Assembly: GCA_030684405.1 (NCBI GenBank)
Contig: JAUXYA010000025.1
Coordinates: 1-48,742, forward strand
DNA: 48,742 bases
DNA from: Burkholderiales bacterium
Lineage (GTDB): Bacteria; Pseudomonadota; Gammaproteobacteria; Burkholderiales; SG8-41
Direction of reading: 5' to 3'
The notes beneath the pieces were generated by a model. It saw nothing but the letters and a program-made list of their open reading frames with translations, had not been told where the DNA came from and did no database searches. The first letter of the stretch is position 1, and each line of letters starts with the position of its first letter. Positions 27,388-36,935 of this stretch are shown here, in pieces. Both the position numbers and the translations under genes were made by a program.

Positions 27388-28283
27388 GCCGGTGCGACCA
27401 CGTCAGCGGACGAGATTTTCCGCGCGGCAAAAATCATTTCACCGCCATAAAGCGGAAACCTTGCATTGAGAAGTGCCTTGGGAATCCAGGGTTCAATCCG
27501 CTGAACAATATGATGGAGCTCGGTTCCAAAGTACTGCAGCTGTGCAAATGCATAACCAAGGCGCAATGATTTCCAGTGCGCATGAGCCCCCAGAATTTCA
27601 AAACCATGGCGCACGGCCAATCGGCTCAGGGTTTTCCCTGAAAAATAGAACGTATGTTCCGGCGCGGCCAGACAGGGCCAGTACTTGCCCATGGTCCGCG
27701 CTGGTAAGGAATCGTTGTTCGGGGTCTGAATCAGCAGAATTCCGCCTGGTTTCAGGCATTCCCCTGCGACCTCCAGCAACCGGACCGGATCAAGCAGGTG
27801 TTCGATGACGCCAGACGCGGTTACCGCGTCGAATATTCCCGCCAATCCCAGTTTCTGTGGATCGAAACTTTCCACGGTGCCAAACGAGATTCGCCCCGGG
27901 TGTTTGATTGCGGCCATGTCGGCTGCCGGTCCCTGGAATTCAAGTCCATGGGTTTCCCAGCTTGAGCCCGCTGCAATATCCAGCAATTGCCCGTCGAAAC
28001 ATCCGATATCAAGAATCCTGCCCGAACGCACAGGCGCGGTCTTTTCTAGCAGAAAAGAGAACAGCTTCTCGTCAACATGCCGGCGCTCAAGCGATTTGCC
28101 CGGCTCGTAATTTCCCGCTTGCGCTCGTTCGGCGTAATGCGCAGCAAGCGCCTCCAGGGATGGTTGCGGATCAAGCCGGGCAAGGCCGCACCGCTTGCAT
28201 GCCACAAAATCGTAGCCCTGCTTGTGGAAACGATGGCGCCATTCCGCCGCACCGCAAACCGGACAAATGTATCGCTCGCTCAT
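27384..28283 (-). CDS. Zinc-ribbon class I SAM methyltransferase
   Basis: 299 residues if started at the ATG at 28283; in-frame ATGs at 28307 and 28337 are alternatives and none has a strong ribosome-binding site. The chosen start places the zinc ribbon (CPVC and CKRC, Cys7/10/29/32) at the very N-terminus, as is usual in this family. The SAM motif is ILDIGCFDG (90-98). Such two-part methyltransferases are common in glycan loci; the acceptor is unknown. It shares an ATGA overlap with the DPM1-like gene. Confidence 0.8.
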   Translation of the reverse strand: MSERYICPVCGAAEWRHRFHKQGYDFVACKRCGLARLDPQPSLEALAAHYAERAQAGNYEPGKSLERRHVDEKLFSFLLEKTAPVRSGRILDIGCFDGQLLDIAAGSSWETHGLEFQGPAADMAAIKHPGRISFGTVESFDPQKLGLAGIFDAVTASGVIEHLLDPVRLLEVAGECLKPGGILLIQTPNNDSLPARTMGKYWPCLAAPEHTFYFSGKTLSRLAVRHGFEILGAHAHWKSLRLGYAFAQLQYFGTELHHIVQRIEPWIPKALLNARFPLYGGEMIFAARKISSADVVAPA

Positions 28284-28393
28284 GATGTCAGGCTGGCTGA
28301 CTTGCATGATGGCACTGCATTGATTGTCGACCGCCATTGAAGATCAAAATATGATTCATGCAAATGCCCTGTAATAACCGGTCAATTGACCAT

Positions 28394-30325
28394 TTAGCGC
28401 AGATCGTAAACGACATATCCCGGGTTCTCGAAAGCGACCGGAAACTCGACTGGCTTCCAGGACTTCCTTCGCACCGCGTAATCACCGCCGAAGGCATCTG
28501 CATAAGCCCGTAGCCCTTTCGTATCAAGACCTGAATACCCGCTATTTCCGTGCCGCGCAAAGAAAGCCCCCACTTTGCCGGATTCTTCCAGTCCGGCGTT
28601 CGAACATACATAAAACCCACATCCGCCGGGGGAGATACGTGCCCGGTGCGTGTAATTTCTCCACGCCTCATATACCGAAGTATCTGAAACAATAAATGTC
28701 GCGCTAACCGCTGTTGATGTGCGGGCCCACACCTGAACTTCGTAATATTCACGCGCCTCACCGCTGGTGCCGGCCAAACCGGATTTGTAGTTGGTGAACA
28801 GCAAATATACGGCCAGCAGCGCCAGAAAAAATACCGCGCCTGGCGATAGGCCTCCTCCTTGCGGCGCCAAAGAAGCCTCTTTTCCCCGCACATGGCTTGA
28901 TCGCCAAACCAACGCCAGGAAAACCGCCCCCGAGATCGCAACGGCAAGCACCGGCAACTTCACACCCCAGGAGTGATAATTGAAAAACAGCGGCTTGTAT
29001 GCTGAAGCCATCCATTGATCAATGATCAACGGATCGATATATTCGCGAAGTTGCGGCACGAAACGAACTGCTGTCAACACGAGCAGGAAAGCGCCTGCTG
29101 CATAGCAAGCCCGTGCGAACCATTTCCCGAAGCTGCCGCCTGACATTAATACAGGCTGCGTCAACAACAGCGACAGGCCCGTGGCGGGCGAGGGTAACAT
29201 CATGAAAGAACCCGCGACCATTCGCTTATAGGTGCCTGCATCCCGGAAAGCTCCCCACGCAAGCGCAACAACCGGCGGAACCGAAAAAGCAAGCAGCAGT
29301 ATCGTCGAACGCGAAGAAATCACCCGTAATAGCGTAGGATCACGCATCAAATAGGCCACGAAATGGAGCACGCAAGCTGCGAATGCAACGGCCGCCACTA
29401 CAGGCATGAATAATCGCAGTCCGGCATGCATGGACGGATGCCGGGCGGCCACCAGCGCCAGCACGGCCATTATCGGAACAATCAACAGGCTGCTCACAAA
29501 CAGCGGCATGCAATAACTGCACTCGGGATTGGCCCAGGGAATCGCATGTCCATTTCTTAGTACTAGCGAAAGTATGTGGGCTACGGGGGCCTCTTCAGCG
29601 CCCGCTCTGACCAACATCACCGGCAACAGAAAAACAAAACCGGTAACAGAAAACGCCACAACTGATCTGACCAGTTCACGCAGTTCTTTTTCGCGCAAAG
29701 ACAATAGCACCCAGTAAGCGCCAAACATTGCTCCGGCAAACAGGCCGAGAATCGGATGTACAAGTCCGCCGATCAACAGCATGCTGACCGTCATTGCGAT
29801 ACGTCGTTCAAGCGCGTAAGCGCCGGCATATATCAGGAAAGGCAAGGCCGTCCAGGCGCCGTACGGCATCCAGTCGAGATCCGCAAACAGCCCCATGTTC
29901 CACCAGTGCGGCCGGAACGCCAGTGTGAAAACTGCGCTAATCAAAGCTGATTCGCGGCTGCCAGTCATCACTATCGCAAGGCGATACATGGCCAACGCCA
30001 GCAGAATGTTCTGCAGGAAAATGAAAAGCCCGTAAAAAAAATCCGGCGGAATCCCTACATATTTGAACAGCACCGCCGGCAACCAGTTCAGCATCGAAGT
30101 GAGCCCGACTGGTGCCCAGTTACGCAAGTTGGCGTCCTGCGCAAACCGTTCCGGATACTTCAGGAAATAGGAATAAGCAACGAGCCCGTCATCGGTACTG
30201 GTATTGGCGAGCCTCACCCCGAGATCGCCGATCAGCAAATAGGTGGAGATGCAGACCAGAACGGCCAGGCAGATCTGGTCCAGACATGTCCAGCGGGAAA
30301 TGCGGGGCAGCATGTTGCTCGTCAT
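28394..30325 (-). CDS. Large polytopic membrane protein with C-terminal soluble domain (GT-C-like)
   Basis: 643 residues. About 10-12 hydrophobic helices span residues 15 to about 500, followed by roughly 130 soluble residues that include VSDTSVYEAWRNYTHRA. The layout (membrane domain then a periplasmic-facing globular tail) matches GT-C transferases. The STDDGLVAY acidic pair in the first loop is suggestive of the GT-C catalytic Asp site. No family is recognised with certainty. It is first in the - strand unit and would use the DPM1-like enzyme's product. Confidence 0.55.
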   Translation of the reverse strand: MTSNMLPRISRWTCLDQICLAVLVCISTYLLIGDLGVRLANTSTDDGLVAYSYFLKYPERFAQDANLRNWAPVGLTSMLNWLPAVLFKYVGIPPDFFYGLFIFLQNILLALAMYRLAIVMTGSRESALISAVFTLAFRPHWWNMGLFADLDWMPYGAWTALPFLIYAGAYALERRIAMTVSMLLIGGLVHPILGLFAGAMFGAYWVLLSLREKELRELVRSVVAFSVTGFVFLLPVMLVRAGAEEAPVAHILSLVLRNGHAIPWANPECSYCMPLFVSSLLIVPIMAVLALVAARHPSMHAGLRLFMPVVAAVAFAACVLHFVAYLMRDPTLLRVISSRSTILLLAFSVPPVVALAWGAFRDAGTYKRMVAGSFMMLPSPATGLSLLLTQPVLMSGGSFGKWFARACYAAGAFLLVLTAVRFVPQLREYIDPLIIDQWMASAYKPLFFNYHSWGVKLPVLAVAISGAVFLALVWRSSHVRGKEASLAPQGGGLSPGAVFFLALLAVYLLFTNYKSGLAGTSGEAREYYEVQVWARTSTAVSATFIVSDTSVYEAWRNYTHRARISPGGCGFYVCSNAGLEESGKVGAFFARHGNSGYSGLDTKGLRAYADAFGGDYAVRRKSWKPVEFPVAFENPGYVVYDLR

Positions 30326-30638
30326 GTGTTGCGATTCACGCTGGTCATGCTTGGGCCTGTGTTTGTTGCAAGGAGCGATTACTCCGGCAAGCGCGTTCCG
30401 GACTGCGATGCATCAAGGTAAAGTATTGTATGAAAAGGGATTATTTCCGGATTATCTGGGCGCAAAGGCAGCATGTCAAAGACCGCTTACGTTAAAAAAC
30501 CTTCCCATGGCCGCATTCGTTGAGTCAGATTTGGCAATGAACGCGAATGCATACCGCATAAACACGGTCTCGGGTCACTGTAGTTCAGTGGTCTGCCGTA
30601 CTGGCTACGTTCTGCCGGTTAGAGCTTAAAATCGCGAC
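30326..30638. promoter_or_regulatory. Divergent intergenic region (313 bp)
   Basis: This gap separates the - strand unit from the + strand methyltransferase, so promoters for both directions must lie here or nearby. On the - strand a TACAAT hexamer (complement of 30425-30430) is a possible -10 but has no clear -35. On the + strand TAAAAT (30627-30632) is only 6 nt before the ATG, so it is unlikely to be the promoter. No repeat, RNA gene or hairpin stands out. Confidence 0.4.
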
Positions 30639-31364
30639 ATGCCCGACATTGACCCGATTGCAGCACGCTATCTTGGCGCAGACTACCTGCGCGACAACCC
30701 GTCCTGGGACAGCGAAGATTCACCGTGGAAAGCCGGCAAGGTGCGTGAACTGCTCGAGGGCAATGCAATCGCTCCGGCATCGGTGGTCGATGTCGGATGC
30801 GGAGCCGGCATCGTGCTGGCGGAACTGCAGAAAAGCTGGCACTCGGCGCGTTATGCCGGTTATGACATTGCCCCCGACGCCGAGCGTTTCTGGGCAGCAC
30901 CCCGTGCACGCGGTATAGAACTGGTCGTCGGCGACTTCCTTGACGCTGCCACGCCGGTGTATGACGTCCTGATGGCCCTCGATGTGCTGGAACACCTGCA
31001 GGATCCGTTCGCCTTCCTGGCCCGACTCAAGGGCAGGGCCAACCATTACGTATTCCACTTCCCGCTGGACCTGTCTGCAATCAGTGTCCTGCGCGAATCG
31101 CCGCTGTTGCATGTGCGGCGAAAAGTCGGGCATGTTCATTACTACACCCGGGGCCTGGCCACGGCGCTGCTTGAGGACTGCGGCTACCACATCGTCGACG
31201 CCCGATATACCGGTGCGGCCTTCACCGCGCCTCAGCGTTCCCTCAAGACCTGGCTTGCCAGCCTGCCCCGCCGCGTTGCGCGCGTGGTGAACCCGGACTG
31301 GGGAGTCCGCCTGTTCGGAGGGGAAACGCTGATGGTCCTCGCAAGCTGCAAGGCGACCGATTGA
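30639..31364 (+). CDS. Class I SAM-dependent methyltransferase
   Basis: 241 residues. SVVDVGCGAGIVLAEL (48-63) is the SAM-binding motif and LMALDVLEHLQDP is the motif-IV-like segment of UbiG/Methyltransf_23-type enzymes. It heads the + strand unit of region D and its stop overlaps the TTG start of the next gene by 4 nt (TTGA). The acceptor is unknown. Confidence 0.82.
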   Translation: MPDIDPIAARYLGADYLRDNPSWDSEDSPWKAGKVRELLEGNAIAPASVVDVGCGAGIVLAELQKSWHSARYAGYDIAPDAERFWAAPRARGIELVVGDFLDAATPVYDVLMALDVLEHLQDPFAFLARLKGRANHYVFHFPLDLSAISVLRESPLLHVRRKVGHVHYYTRGLATALLEDCGYHIVDARYTGAAFTAPQRSLKTWLASLPRRVARVVNPDWGVRLFGGETLMVLASCKATD

Positions 31365-32395
31365 GCCTGATCATTCACGCCCCGAACGTGCACCGGGGGG
31401 GCGGCCGAACGCTGCTGCTCAGCCTGCTGCAGGCGACCGCCCGGTCAGGAGGCTGCCTGGTTCTGGCCGACGATCGTCTCGCAACACTCCCGCTTCCGGA
31501 GAACACCGAGGTCATCAGGTTTCCGCCCAGCGTTGCCGGCAGGCTCGCTGCGGAACGATTCCTGCGGGCACGCGCGCAGCCGGCCGACGTGGTGCTTTGC
31601 ATGGGCAATCTGCCACCCTTGTTTCAGCTGCGTGCGCGCCGCACGGTACTTTTCATCCAGAACCGCTACCTGCTGGACGCGGTCGACACTTCCGCGTTCG
31701 ACGCAATCGTGCGCCTGCGCATCGCCATTGAGCGACTATGGCTGCGCCGCACAATCAGCCGCGTGCAGCAGATCCTCGTGCAATCCCCATCCATGGCGGA
31801 TGCGGTGCATCGTTGCCTTGACATCAGGTCTGAAGTAGCGCCGTTCGCACTCCTTGATTCCGGACACACTGCCCCGGTAACAAAAGACAGTCCCGGGGAT
31901 GCCGGCACAGCCGGATTCCTGTACGTCGCTTCCGGCGAGCCGCACAAGAATCACCGGCGACTGGTGGAAGCCTGGCTGCTACTGGCCGAAGCCGGCATCC
32001 GGCCCCTGCTGCGACTGACCCTGAACACCGCTCATCATCCCGAACTTGCCGCGTGGATCACTGCCTCCAGCGAGCATTCCGGACTGCGCATCGAAAATTC
32101 AGGGGAGGTCAGCCCGGAACAGCTTGCGCGGCTGTACAAAGAATCTGCCGCGCTGATTTACCCCTCACTGACCGAATCGCTCGGACTGCCTTTGCTCGAA
32201 GCGCGTGCACACGGACTGCCGATCATCGCTTCTGAACGCGATTTCGTGCGTGATATCGTAACTCCACGCGAAACCTTTGATCCCGAATCGGCGCAGTCCA
32301 TTGCACGCGCGGTCCGTCGTTTTCTCGGCGCTGACGAAGCCGGCCTGCAGATCAGGACGCCAGCGGAGTTCCTTGATCTGGTGCGGGGCGGCTGA
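31361..32395 (+). CDS. Family 4 (GT-B) glycosyltransferase
   Basis: 344 residues from a TTG start overlapping the previous stop (TTGA). The C-terminal domain shows YKESAALIYPSLTESLGLPL followed by EARAHGLPIIASE, the E-x7-E motif of GT4 retaining transferases. The N-terminal APNVHRGGGRTLLLSLL holds the Gly-rich donor/acceptor loop. It adds one sugar to the lipid-linked repeat in the cytoplasm. Confidence 0.87.
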   Translation: MSLIIHAPNVHRGGGRTLLLSLLQATARSGGCLVLADDRLATLPLPENTEVIRFPPSVAGRLAAERFLRARAQPADVVLCMGNLPPLFQLRARRTVLFIQNRYLLDAVDTSAFDAIVRLRIAIERLWLRRTISRVQQILVQSPSMADAVHRCLDIRSEVAPFALLDSGHTAPVTKDSPGDAGTAGFLYVASGEPHKNHRRLVEAWLLLAEAGIRPLLRLTLNTAHHPELAAWITASSEHSGLRIENSGEVSPEQLARLYKESAALIYPSLTESLGLPLLEARAHGLPIIASERDFVRDIVTPRETFDPESAQSIARAVRRFLGADEAGLQIRTPAEFLDLVRGG

Positions 32396-32424
32396 CGCCG
32401 CGCGAGCACCGCATTCGCTGCGCC

Positions 32425-34827
32425 ATGAACTACGTTTTCCCGGCCGCACTGATGGCCAATACCTTCTCGGTCACCGGGCTGATGATCATCCTCGGCCTCG
32501 CCGGCGAACCGGTGATGGCCGCGGATTTCGGCATCGTGCACGGCGCAACCGTGGCCCTCCTCTACTCCTTTTCGGCCAACGCCCGCAGCATCATCCTCAA
32601 TCCCGCATCGGCCATTTCGACGGGCGCCATCCTCGGCTCCCGGCTGCTGTTGCTGCTGCCATTGGGTCTGTCGTCACTGTGGCTGAGCACGAACCTGGGC
32701 AGCGTCGGCGCGGCGCTCGCCCTCGCGCTGATCGTCCGGCGTTGTGCCGAATGGATTGCCGAAGTGCATGTCAGCCAGATGGAAGCCTCGCGGGAAGTGC
32801 TCCCGGCGAAACGTTTCCTGGTCGTGCAGGGCGCCCTGTTTCCGGTAACGGCCGCGTCGCTGGTCACCGGGCTGCCATTTGCACTGCCGGTATTGTTCGC
32901 CTGGGCCACCTCACCGCTCTGGCTGAGCCTCCGCTTCGTGCTGCAGCAGGCTGACATCCGGTCCACTGCCGCCGGACACTGGCTGCAGTTGCTGCCGCAT
33001 TTCGGATCAACAGCAATCATCGGCATTTCGGTTTATGTCTTCCGCCTGCTGATCCTGCTGCTGGTCGGCAAAGCGGTTGCCGGGGATCTCTATACGGCAT
33101 TTGCGATCGGCGGCCTGCTGGGATCGGTGTTTGCGCAGGCAATCGGTCCCACGCTGGTGCTGCAGGAAACCCGCGGCACCGCCCGGGGATTTCCGGCCTG
33201 GATCCGGATTGTGCTCGCGGCGGCAACCGCAGCGGGATTGGCGCTCTATGCGCTGGCCGGCGCCAGCCCACAGTGGCTGGATCTCGCCGGAAAATCGGCC
33301 CTCTTCTGGCAGGCCGCGGGCCTTTCGCTCGTCGGCGGCGCCATCATGGTCATCGCCCAGCAGCTGCGGCTGCGGATGCTCCAGCAACAGGCAAACAGTG
33401 ACGTCTTCGGGCCGGATGTGCTGATGAACATCCTGATCGTGGCAGCGGTGCCTTATTCCTTTTATCTGTTGGGGCTCAATGCCCTCGCAGCCCTCTACCT
33501 GCTGAATGCCATGCTGGCGCTGCTGTTTTATTTCAGCGCGGGCACCGGCATCCGGGCATCGATGAAGGCGGAGGGTGCCGCGAACCGGCGTATCAGGACA
33601 ACCATCGCACTCCTGCTGGTGCTGCCGCTTTTTTTCCAGTTGAGCGGGACGATTTTCAGGGACACCACCTACCTGTTCAACTCCGAAGGCAATCTGATGC
33701 TGTTGCCGATACCGGTTTCCGTGCTGGCCTGTTACGGCGGCATTCTGCTGCTGGGGCACTACGCCCGGGCCCGCCTGGCCCTGACACTGATCTTCGCCAC
33801 ATTTGCACTGATGCTGGTCACCAGTGTTCTTCTCGCCCATGTGCAGGCCGGACAGGAACAGGCAAAACTGATCCTTCTGATCCAGTTCGTGCTGCCGATG
33901 TTCGCCCTGGTCCTCGGGCAGTTGCATGGCGAAGACACGACGGCTCAGCCAATCGTCCCGGTATGTTTTCTGTGGGTGCTGGCCATCCTGGTGCCGGTCC
34001 AGTTGCTCTTAACCTGGTCAGAGTCCTCGTGGATACTGTCGCCCTCTTACGTGGTGTTCAGCGCCTACCAGCATCTGCAGTATGTTCCGGCGATGTTTGT
34101 GGCGGCTTATCTGGTGGCGCTGTATGCGCTTTGGGACATGCCCCGCTACCGCATGCTGCTGCTGGTGCTGGGGGCGCCGATGGGCATGTACGCCGGCGCC
34201 TCCGTCTCGGCACTGGCAACGGCAGGGCTGGTTGCCGGAGTCGCCGCTTTTGGCTTGCTTGCCTGGCGACGCGGCGGACAGGGCAGGCCGCTGCTGGTTC
34301 TGGTGGTGACAGTCCTGATCTGCGCGATCGGTTATTTCTCGATGGCCTCAGGCAGGATGGGGCCCCGGTACGACCTGATCCGGCTCCAGACCGACACTGC
34401 AGTGTTTGCCCCGAAAAATCTGGCCCAGCGCATCGCCTACTGGAAATTCTATACAGGAGAAATCCTCGCCAGTCCCAGAAGTGCCGTGCTGGGCCATGTC
34501 GCCCCTCCGGACCGGACCAAGTACCCCAGCGCCCACAATTACTACCTCGACTTCGCCTACAACTTCGGCATCGTGCCGCTGCTGCCGCTGCTGGGACTGA
34601 TCGGCTTGACCCTGCTGGGGGTGCGCCGGAAATGGCAGGCCGTCAAATCATCCATGCCGCTGCTGGGCCTGACCGCAGTGGTACTTTTTCTGGTGCTGGT
34701 CGATAATTCGTTCAAGGTGGGCATGCGCCAGCCCTATCCGGGCATCCTGACCTTTTTCCTCTGGGGAATTCTGCTGAGTCATCTCTTCAAGCCTTCAACA
34801 CCGGCCCGCGGGCAGGCCCCCGCATGA
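32425..34827 (+). CDS. Wzx-Wzy fusion candidate: flippase-like domain joined to O-antigen polymerase/ligase domain
   Basis: 800 residues in one frame, highly hydrophobic throughout. Residues 1 to about 385 look like a PST/MOP flippase, with segments such as DLYTAFAIGGLLGSVFAQAI (221-240) and QQLRLRMLQQQ (312-322). The part from about 390 to 800 is a Wzy_C/WaaL-like domain: MGPRYDLIRL (645-654), then NLAQRIAYWKF, then the hallmark SAHNYYLDFAYNFGIVPLLP (702-721) with the conserved H-N and G. The switch between halves lies near the basic RRIRTT (388-393). It would flip and polymerise or ligate the same repeat unit. Each half is about the minimum length for its family. The alternative is a flippase domain with unrelated membrane extension, but the HN motif argues against that. 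Confidence 0.72.
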   Translation: MNYVFPAALMANTFSVTGLMIILGLAGEPVMAADFGIVHGATVALLYSFSANARSIILNPASAISTGAILGSRLLLLLPLGLSSLWLSTNLGSVGAALALALIVRRCAEWIAEVHVSQMEASREVLPAKRFLVVQGALFPVTAASLVTGLPFALPVLFAWATSPLWLSLRFVLQQADIRSTAAGHWLQLLPHFGSTAIIGISVYVFRLLILLLVGKAVAGDLYTAFAIGGLLGSVFAQAIGPTLVLQETRGTARGFPAWIRIVLAAATAAGLALYALAGASPQWLDLAGKSALFWQAAGLSLVGGAIMVIAQQLRLRMLQQQANSDVFGPDVLMNILIVAAVPYSFYLLGLNALAALYLLNAMLALLFYFSAGTGIRASMKAEGAANRRIRTTIALLLVLPLFFQLSGTIFRDTTYLFNSEGNLMLLPIPVSVLACYGGILLLGHYARARLALTLIFATFALMLVTSVLLAHVQAGQEQAKLILLIQFVLPMFALVLGQLHGEDTTAQPIVPVCFLWVLAILVPVQLLLTWSESSWILSPSYVVFSAYQHLQYVPAMFVAAYLVALYALWDMPRYRMLLLVLGAPMGMYAGASVSALATAGLVAGVAAFGLLAWRRGGQGRPLLVLVVTVLICAIGYFSMASGRMGPRYDLIRLQTDTAVFAPKNLAQRIAYWKFYTGEILASPRSAVLGHVAPPDRTKYPSAHNYYLDFAYNFGIVPLLPLLGLIGLTLLGVRRKWQAVKSSMPLLGLTAVVLFLVLVDNSFKVGMRQPYPGILTFFLWGILLSHLFKPSTPARGQAPA

Positions 34828-34840
34828 TGGAAGCCCTGTC

Positions 34841-36064
34841 TTGAGGCTGCTCATCGTCACCCAGTACTTCTGGCCGGAGGCGTTTCGCGTCAATGACCTT
34901 GCGCTCGGGCTGAAATCCCTGGGACACGAAGTGGAAGTGCTGACCGGCATGCCGAACTATCCGCAGGGCAGCCTGTTCCCCGGCTACGGCTGGCTGCGGC
35001 CGGCCAGCGAAGAATTTGAAGGCATCCGCGTGGTGCGCGTGCCGATGGTGACGCGCGGACGCAGCAAGGGCTTGCGCCTGGCGCTGAATTACCTGTCCTT
35101 CGCCGTCATGGCGAGCCTGCTGGGGCCGCTGCGCTGCCGGGGGCGTTTCGATGCCGTGCTGATTTTCCAGCCCTCGCCGGTCACCATCGGACTGCCCGGT
35201 CTGCTGATGTCAGCGATCAAGAAAGCCCCGGCGCTGATCTGGATCCAGGATCTGTGGCCGGACACGCTGGAGGCCATGGGATTCCGCCGCTCCGGCATTC
35301 CCTTCCGGGTCGCGGCATGGCTGTCGGATTTTGTCCATCGCCGTTGCGAGCGGGTGCTGGCACAGTCGCGGGCTTACATTCCGCGGATCGAGGCGCGCGG
35401 TGTGGCGCCATCGCGCATCGCCTACCTGCCGAACTGGGCCGAATCGTTTTATCGCCCGCTGTTCCCGCAGGAAAACATCGCAGACCCGATGGCGCAGATC
35501 CGCGGCTTCAGGGTGGTGTTCGCCGGCAACATCGGCAGCGCGCAGGCCTTCGACACCATCATCGGTGCCGCGCGGGAGTTGCAGCATGTAGAGGACCTGC
35601 ACTGGGTCGTGCTCGGTGACGGCAACATGAAGGCGTGGCTCGAGGCGGAAATCGCCCGCCACGGACTCGGGCAGCGGTTTCACCTGCCCGGCCGGCGTCC
35701 GCCGGAGGACATGCCGGCGTATTTTGCGCACGCCGATGTGCTTCTGGTAACCTTGCGCTCCGATCCGGTTTTCTCATTGACGATACCCAGCAAAATCCAG
35801 TCGTATCTGGCATGCGCAAAGCCGGTCGTCGCATCACTGGACGGCGAAGGTGCGGCCATCATGCGGGAGTGCGGGGCGGGTGCGGTCTGTTCCGCTGAAG
35901 ATGTTCCCGGACTTGCCTCCGCCGTGCTCGCTGTCCATCGCATGACCCCGCAGGAAAGGGTGGCCTGCGGGATGCGCGGCCGGAAATATTACGAAGACAA
36001 TTTTGAGCGCACCCTGCTGCTGAACCGGCTCGACGAATGGATCAAACAACTGGCTCGAAATTGA
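34841..36064 (+). CDS. WbuB-like GT4 glycosyltransferase (L-amino-sugar transferase)
   Basis: 407 residues from a TTG start. The N-terminus QYFWPEAFRVNDLALGL and EVLTGMPNYPQG is the recognised signature of the WbuB/WcaI-type GT4 subfamily, whose WbuB members transfer L-FucNAc or related L-sugars. FAHADVLLVTLRSDPVFSLTIPSK and the YEDNF tail are also typical. The three genes that follow make a UDP-L-amino sugar, a natural donor for it. It ends 1 nt before the next gene. Confidence 0.82.
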   Translation: MRLLIVTQYFWPEAFRVNDLALGLKSLGHEVEVLTGMPNYPQGSLFPGYGWLRPASEEFEGIRVVRVPMVTRGRSKGLRLALNYLSFAVMASLLGPLRCRGRFDAVLIFQPSPVTIGLPGLLMSAIKKAPALIWIQDLWPDTLEAMGFRRSGIPFRVAAWLSDFVHRRCERVLAQSRAYIPRIEARGVAPSRIAYLPNWAESFYRPLFPQENIADPMAQIRGFRVVFAGNIGSAQAFDTIIGAARELQHVEDLHWVVLGDGNMKAWLEAEIARHGLGQRFHLPGRRPPEDMPAYFAHADVLLVTLRSDPVFSLTIPSKIQSYLACAKPVVASLDGEGAAIMRECGAGAVCSAEDVPGLASAVLAVHRMTPQERVACGMRGRKYYEDNFERTLLLNRLDEWIKQLARN

Positions 36065-36065
36065 C

Positions 36066-36935
36066 ATGCGCATACTGATACTCGGCGGCGACGGCATGCT
36101 GGGACACCGGCTGCTGAAGGACCTCTCGCAGACACATCAGGTGCGGGTGACGCTGCGCCAGGAGCGCCATGCCTACAGCCAGTTCGCGCTGTTCACCGAG
36201 GAAAATTCCTATACCGGGGTCGATGTGCGGGTGACCGACCGCCTGGTCAGTGTGCTGGCGGACTTCCATCCCGAGGCGGTGATCAACGCCGTCGGCGTGG
36301 TCAAGCAGCGCAAGGACGGGCTGGACCCGATCCCCAATCTCGAAATCAACGCCCTGCTCCCCCACCGGCTCGCGGCGCTGTGCAAGGCCATCCGGGCGCA
36401 CCTGATCCACATCAGCACCGACTGCGTGTTCTCGGGTCGCACCGGCGGTTACGCCGAAAACGACCAGCCCGACCCCATCGATGTTTACGGGCACAGCAAG
36501 CTGCTCGGTGAAGTCACCGCCGACGGCTGCATCACCCTGCGCACCTCGATCATCGGCCCGGAACTGTGGCGCCGGACCAGCCTGCTGGAATGGTTTCTGG
36601 CCCAGAAAGGCCGGGCCCTGGGCTACCGGAACGCCATTTTCTCCGGCCTGACAACTCTCGAGATGGGCCGGATCATGGAGCGGCTGGTGACGAATTTCCC
36701 GCAGTCCGCCGGCATTTACCACGTGTCCAGCCAGCCCATCAGCAAATTCGAACTGCTGACGCTGATCCGCGACAAGTTCGGCCTGTCGATCGAACTGGCG
36801 CCCGATGACGCCTTCCACTGCGACCGCAGCCTGAACTCCGAGCGTTTCCGCAGGAACTTCAACTACGAGCCGCCGACCTGGGCGCAGATGATTGACGAAT
36901 TGGCGGCAGACCACCGTTCCAGAAAGGCATCATGA
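36066..36935 (+). CDS. RmlD-like NAD(P)-dependent 4-keto reductase of a UDP-L-amino-sugar pathway
   Basis: 289 residues. The Rossmann loop is GGDGMLGH (7-14), the SDR active site is YGHSK (Tyr141, Lys145), and STDCVFSG (117-124) carries the Ser. It sits between the WbuB-like transferase and the WbjB-like dehydratase. CapF/FnlB enzymes of L-FucNAc synthesis have an extra C-terminal cupin (about 370 residues in all) that does the C3 epimerisation. This protein lacks the cupin, like WbvR/QnlB of the UDP-L-RhaNAc/L-QuiNAc route. It overlaps the next gene by 4 nt (ATGA). Confidence 0.82.
   Translation: MRILILGGDGMLGHRLLKDLSQTHQVRVTLRQERHAYSQFALFTEENSYTGVDVRVTDRLVSVLADFHPEAVINAVGVVKQRKDGLDPIPNLEINALLPHRLAALCKAIRAHLIHISTDCVFSGRTGGYAENDQPDPIDVYGHSKLLGEVTADGCITLRTSIIGPELWRRTSLLEWFLAQKGRALGYRNAIFSGLTTLEMGRIMERLVTNFPQSAGIYHVSSQPISKFELLTLIRDKFGLSIELAPDDAFHCDRSLNSERFRRNFNYEPPTWAQMIDELAADHRSRKAS

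Noticed and set aside
30326-30638. A tRNA or small RNA in the divergent gap
   Set aside because: No cloverleaf, T-loop sequence or clear hairpin could be found by eye.
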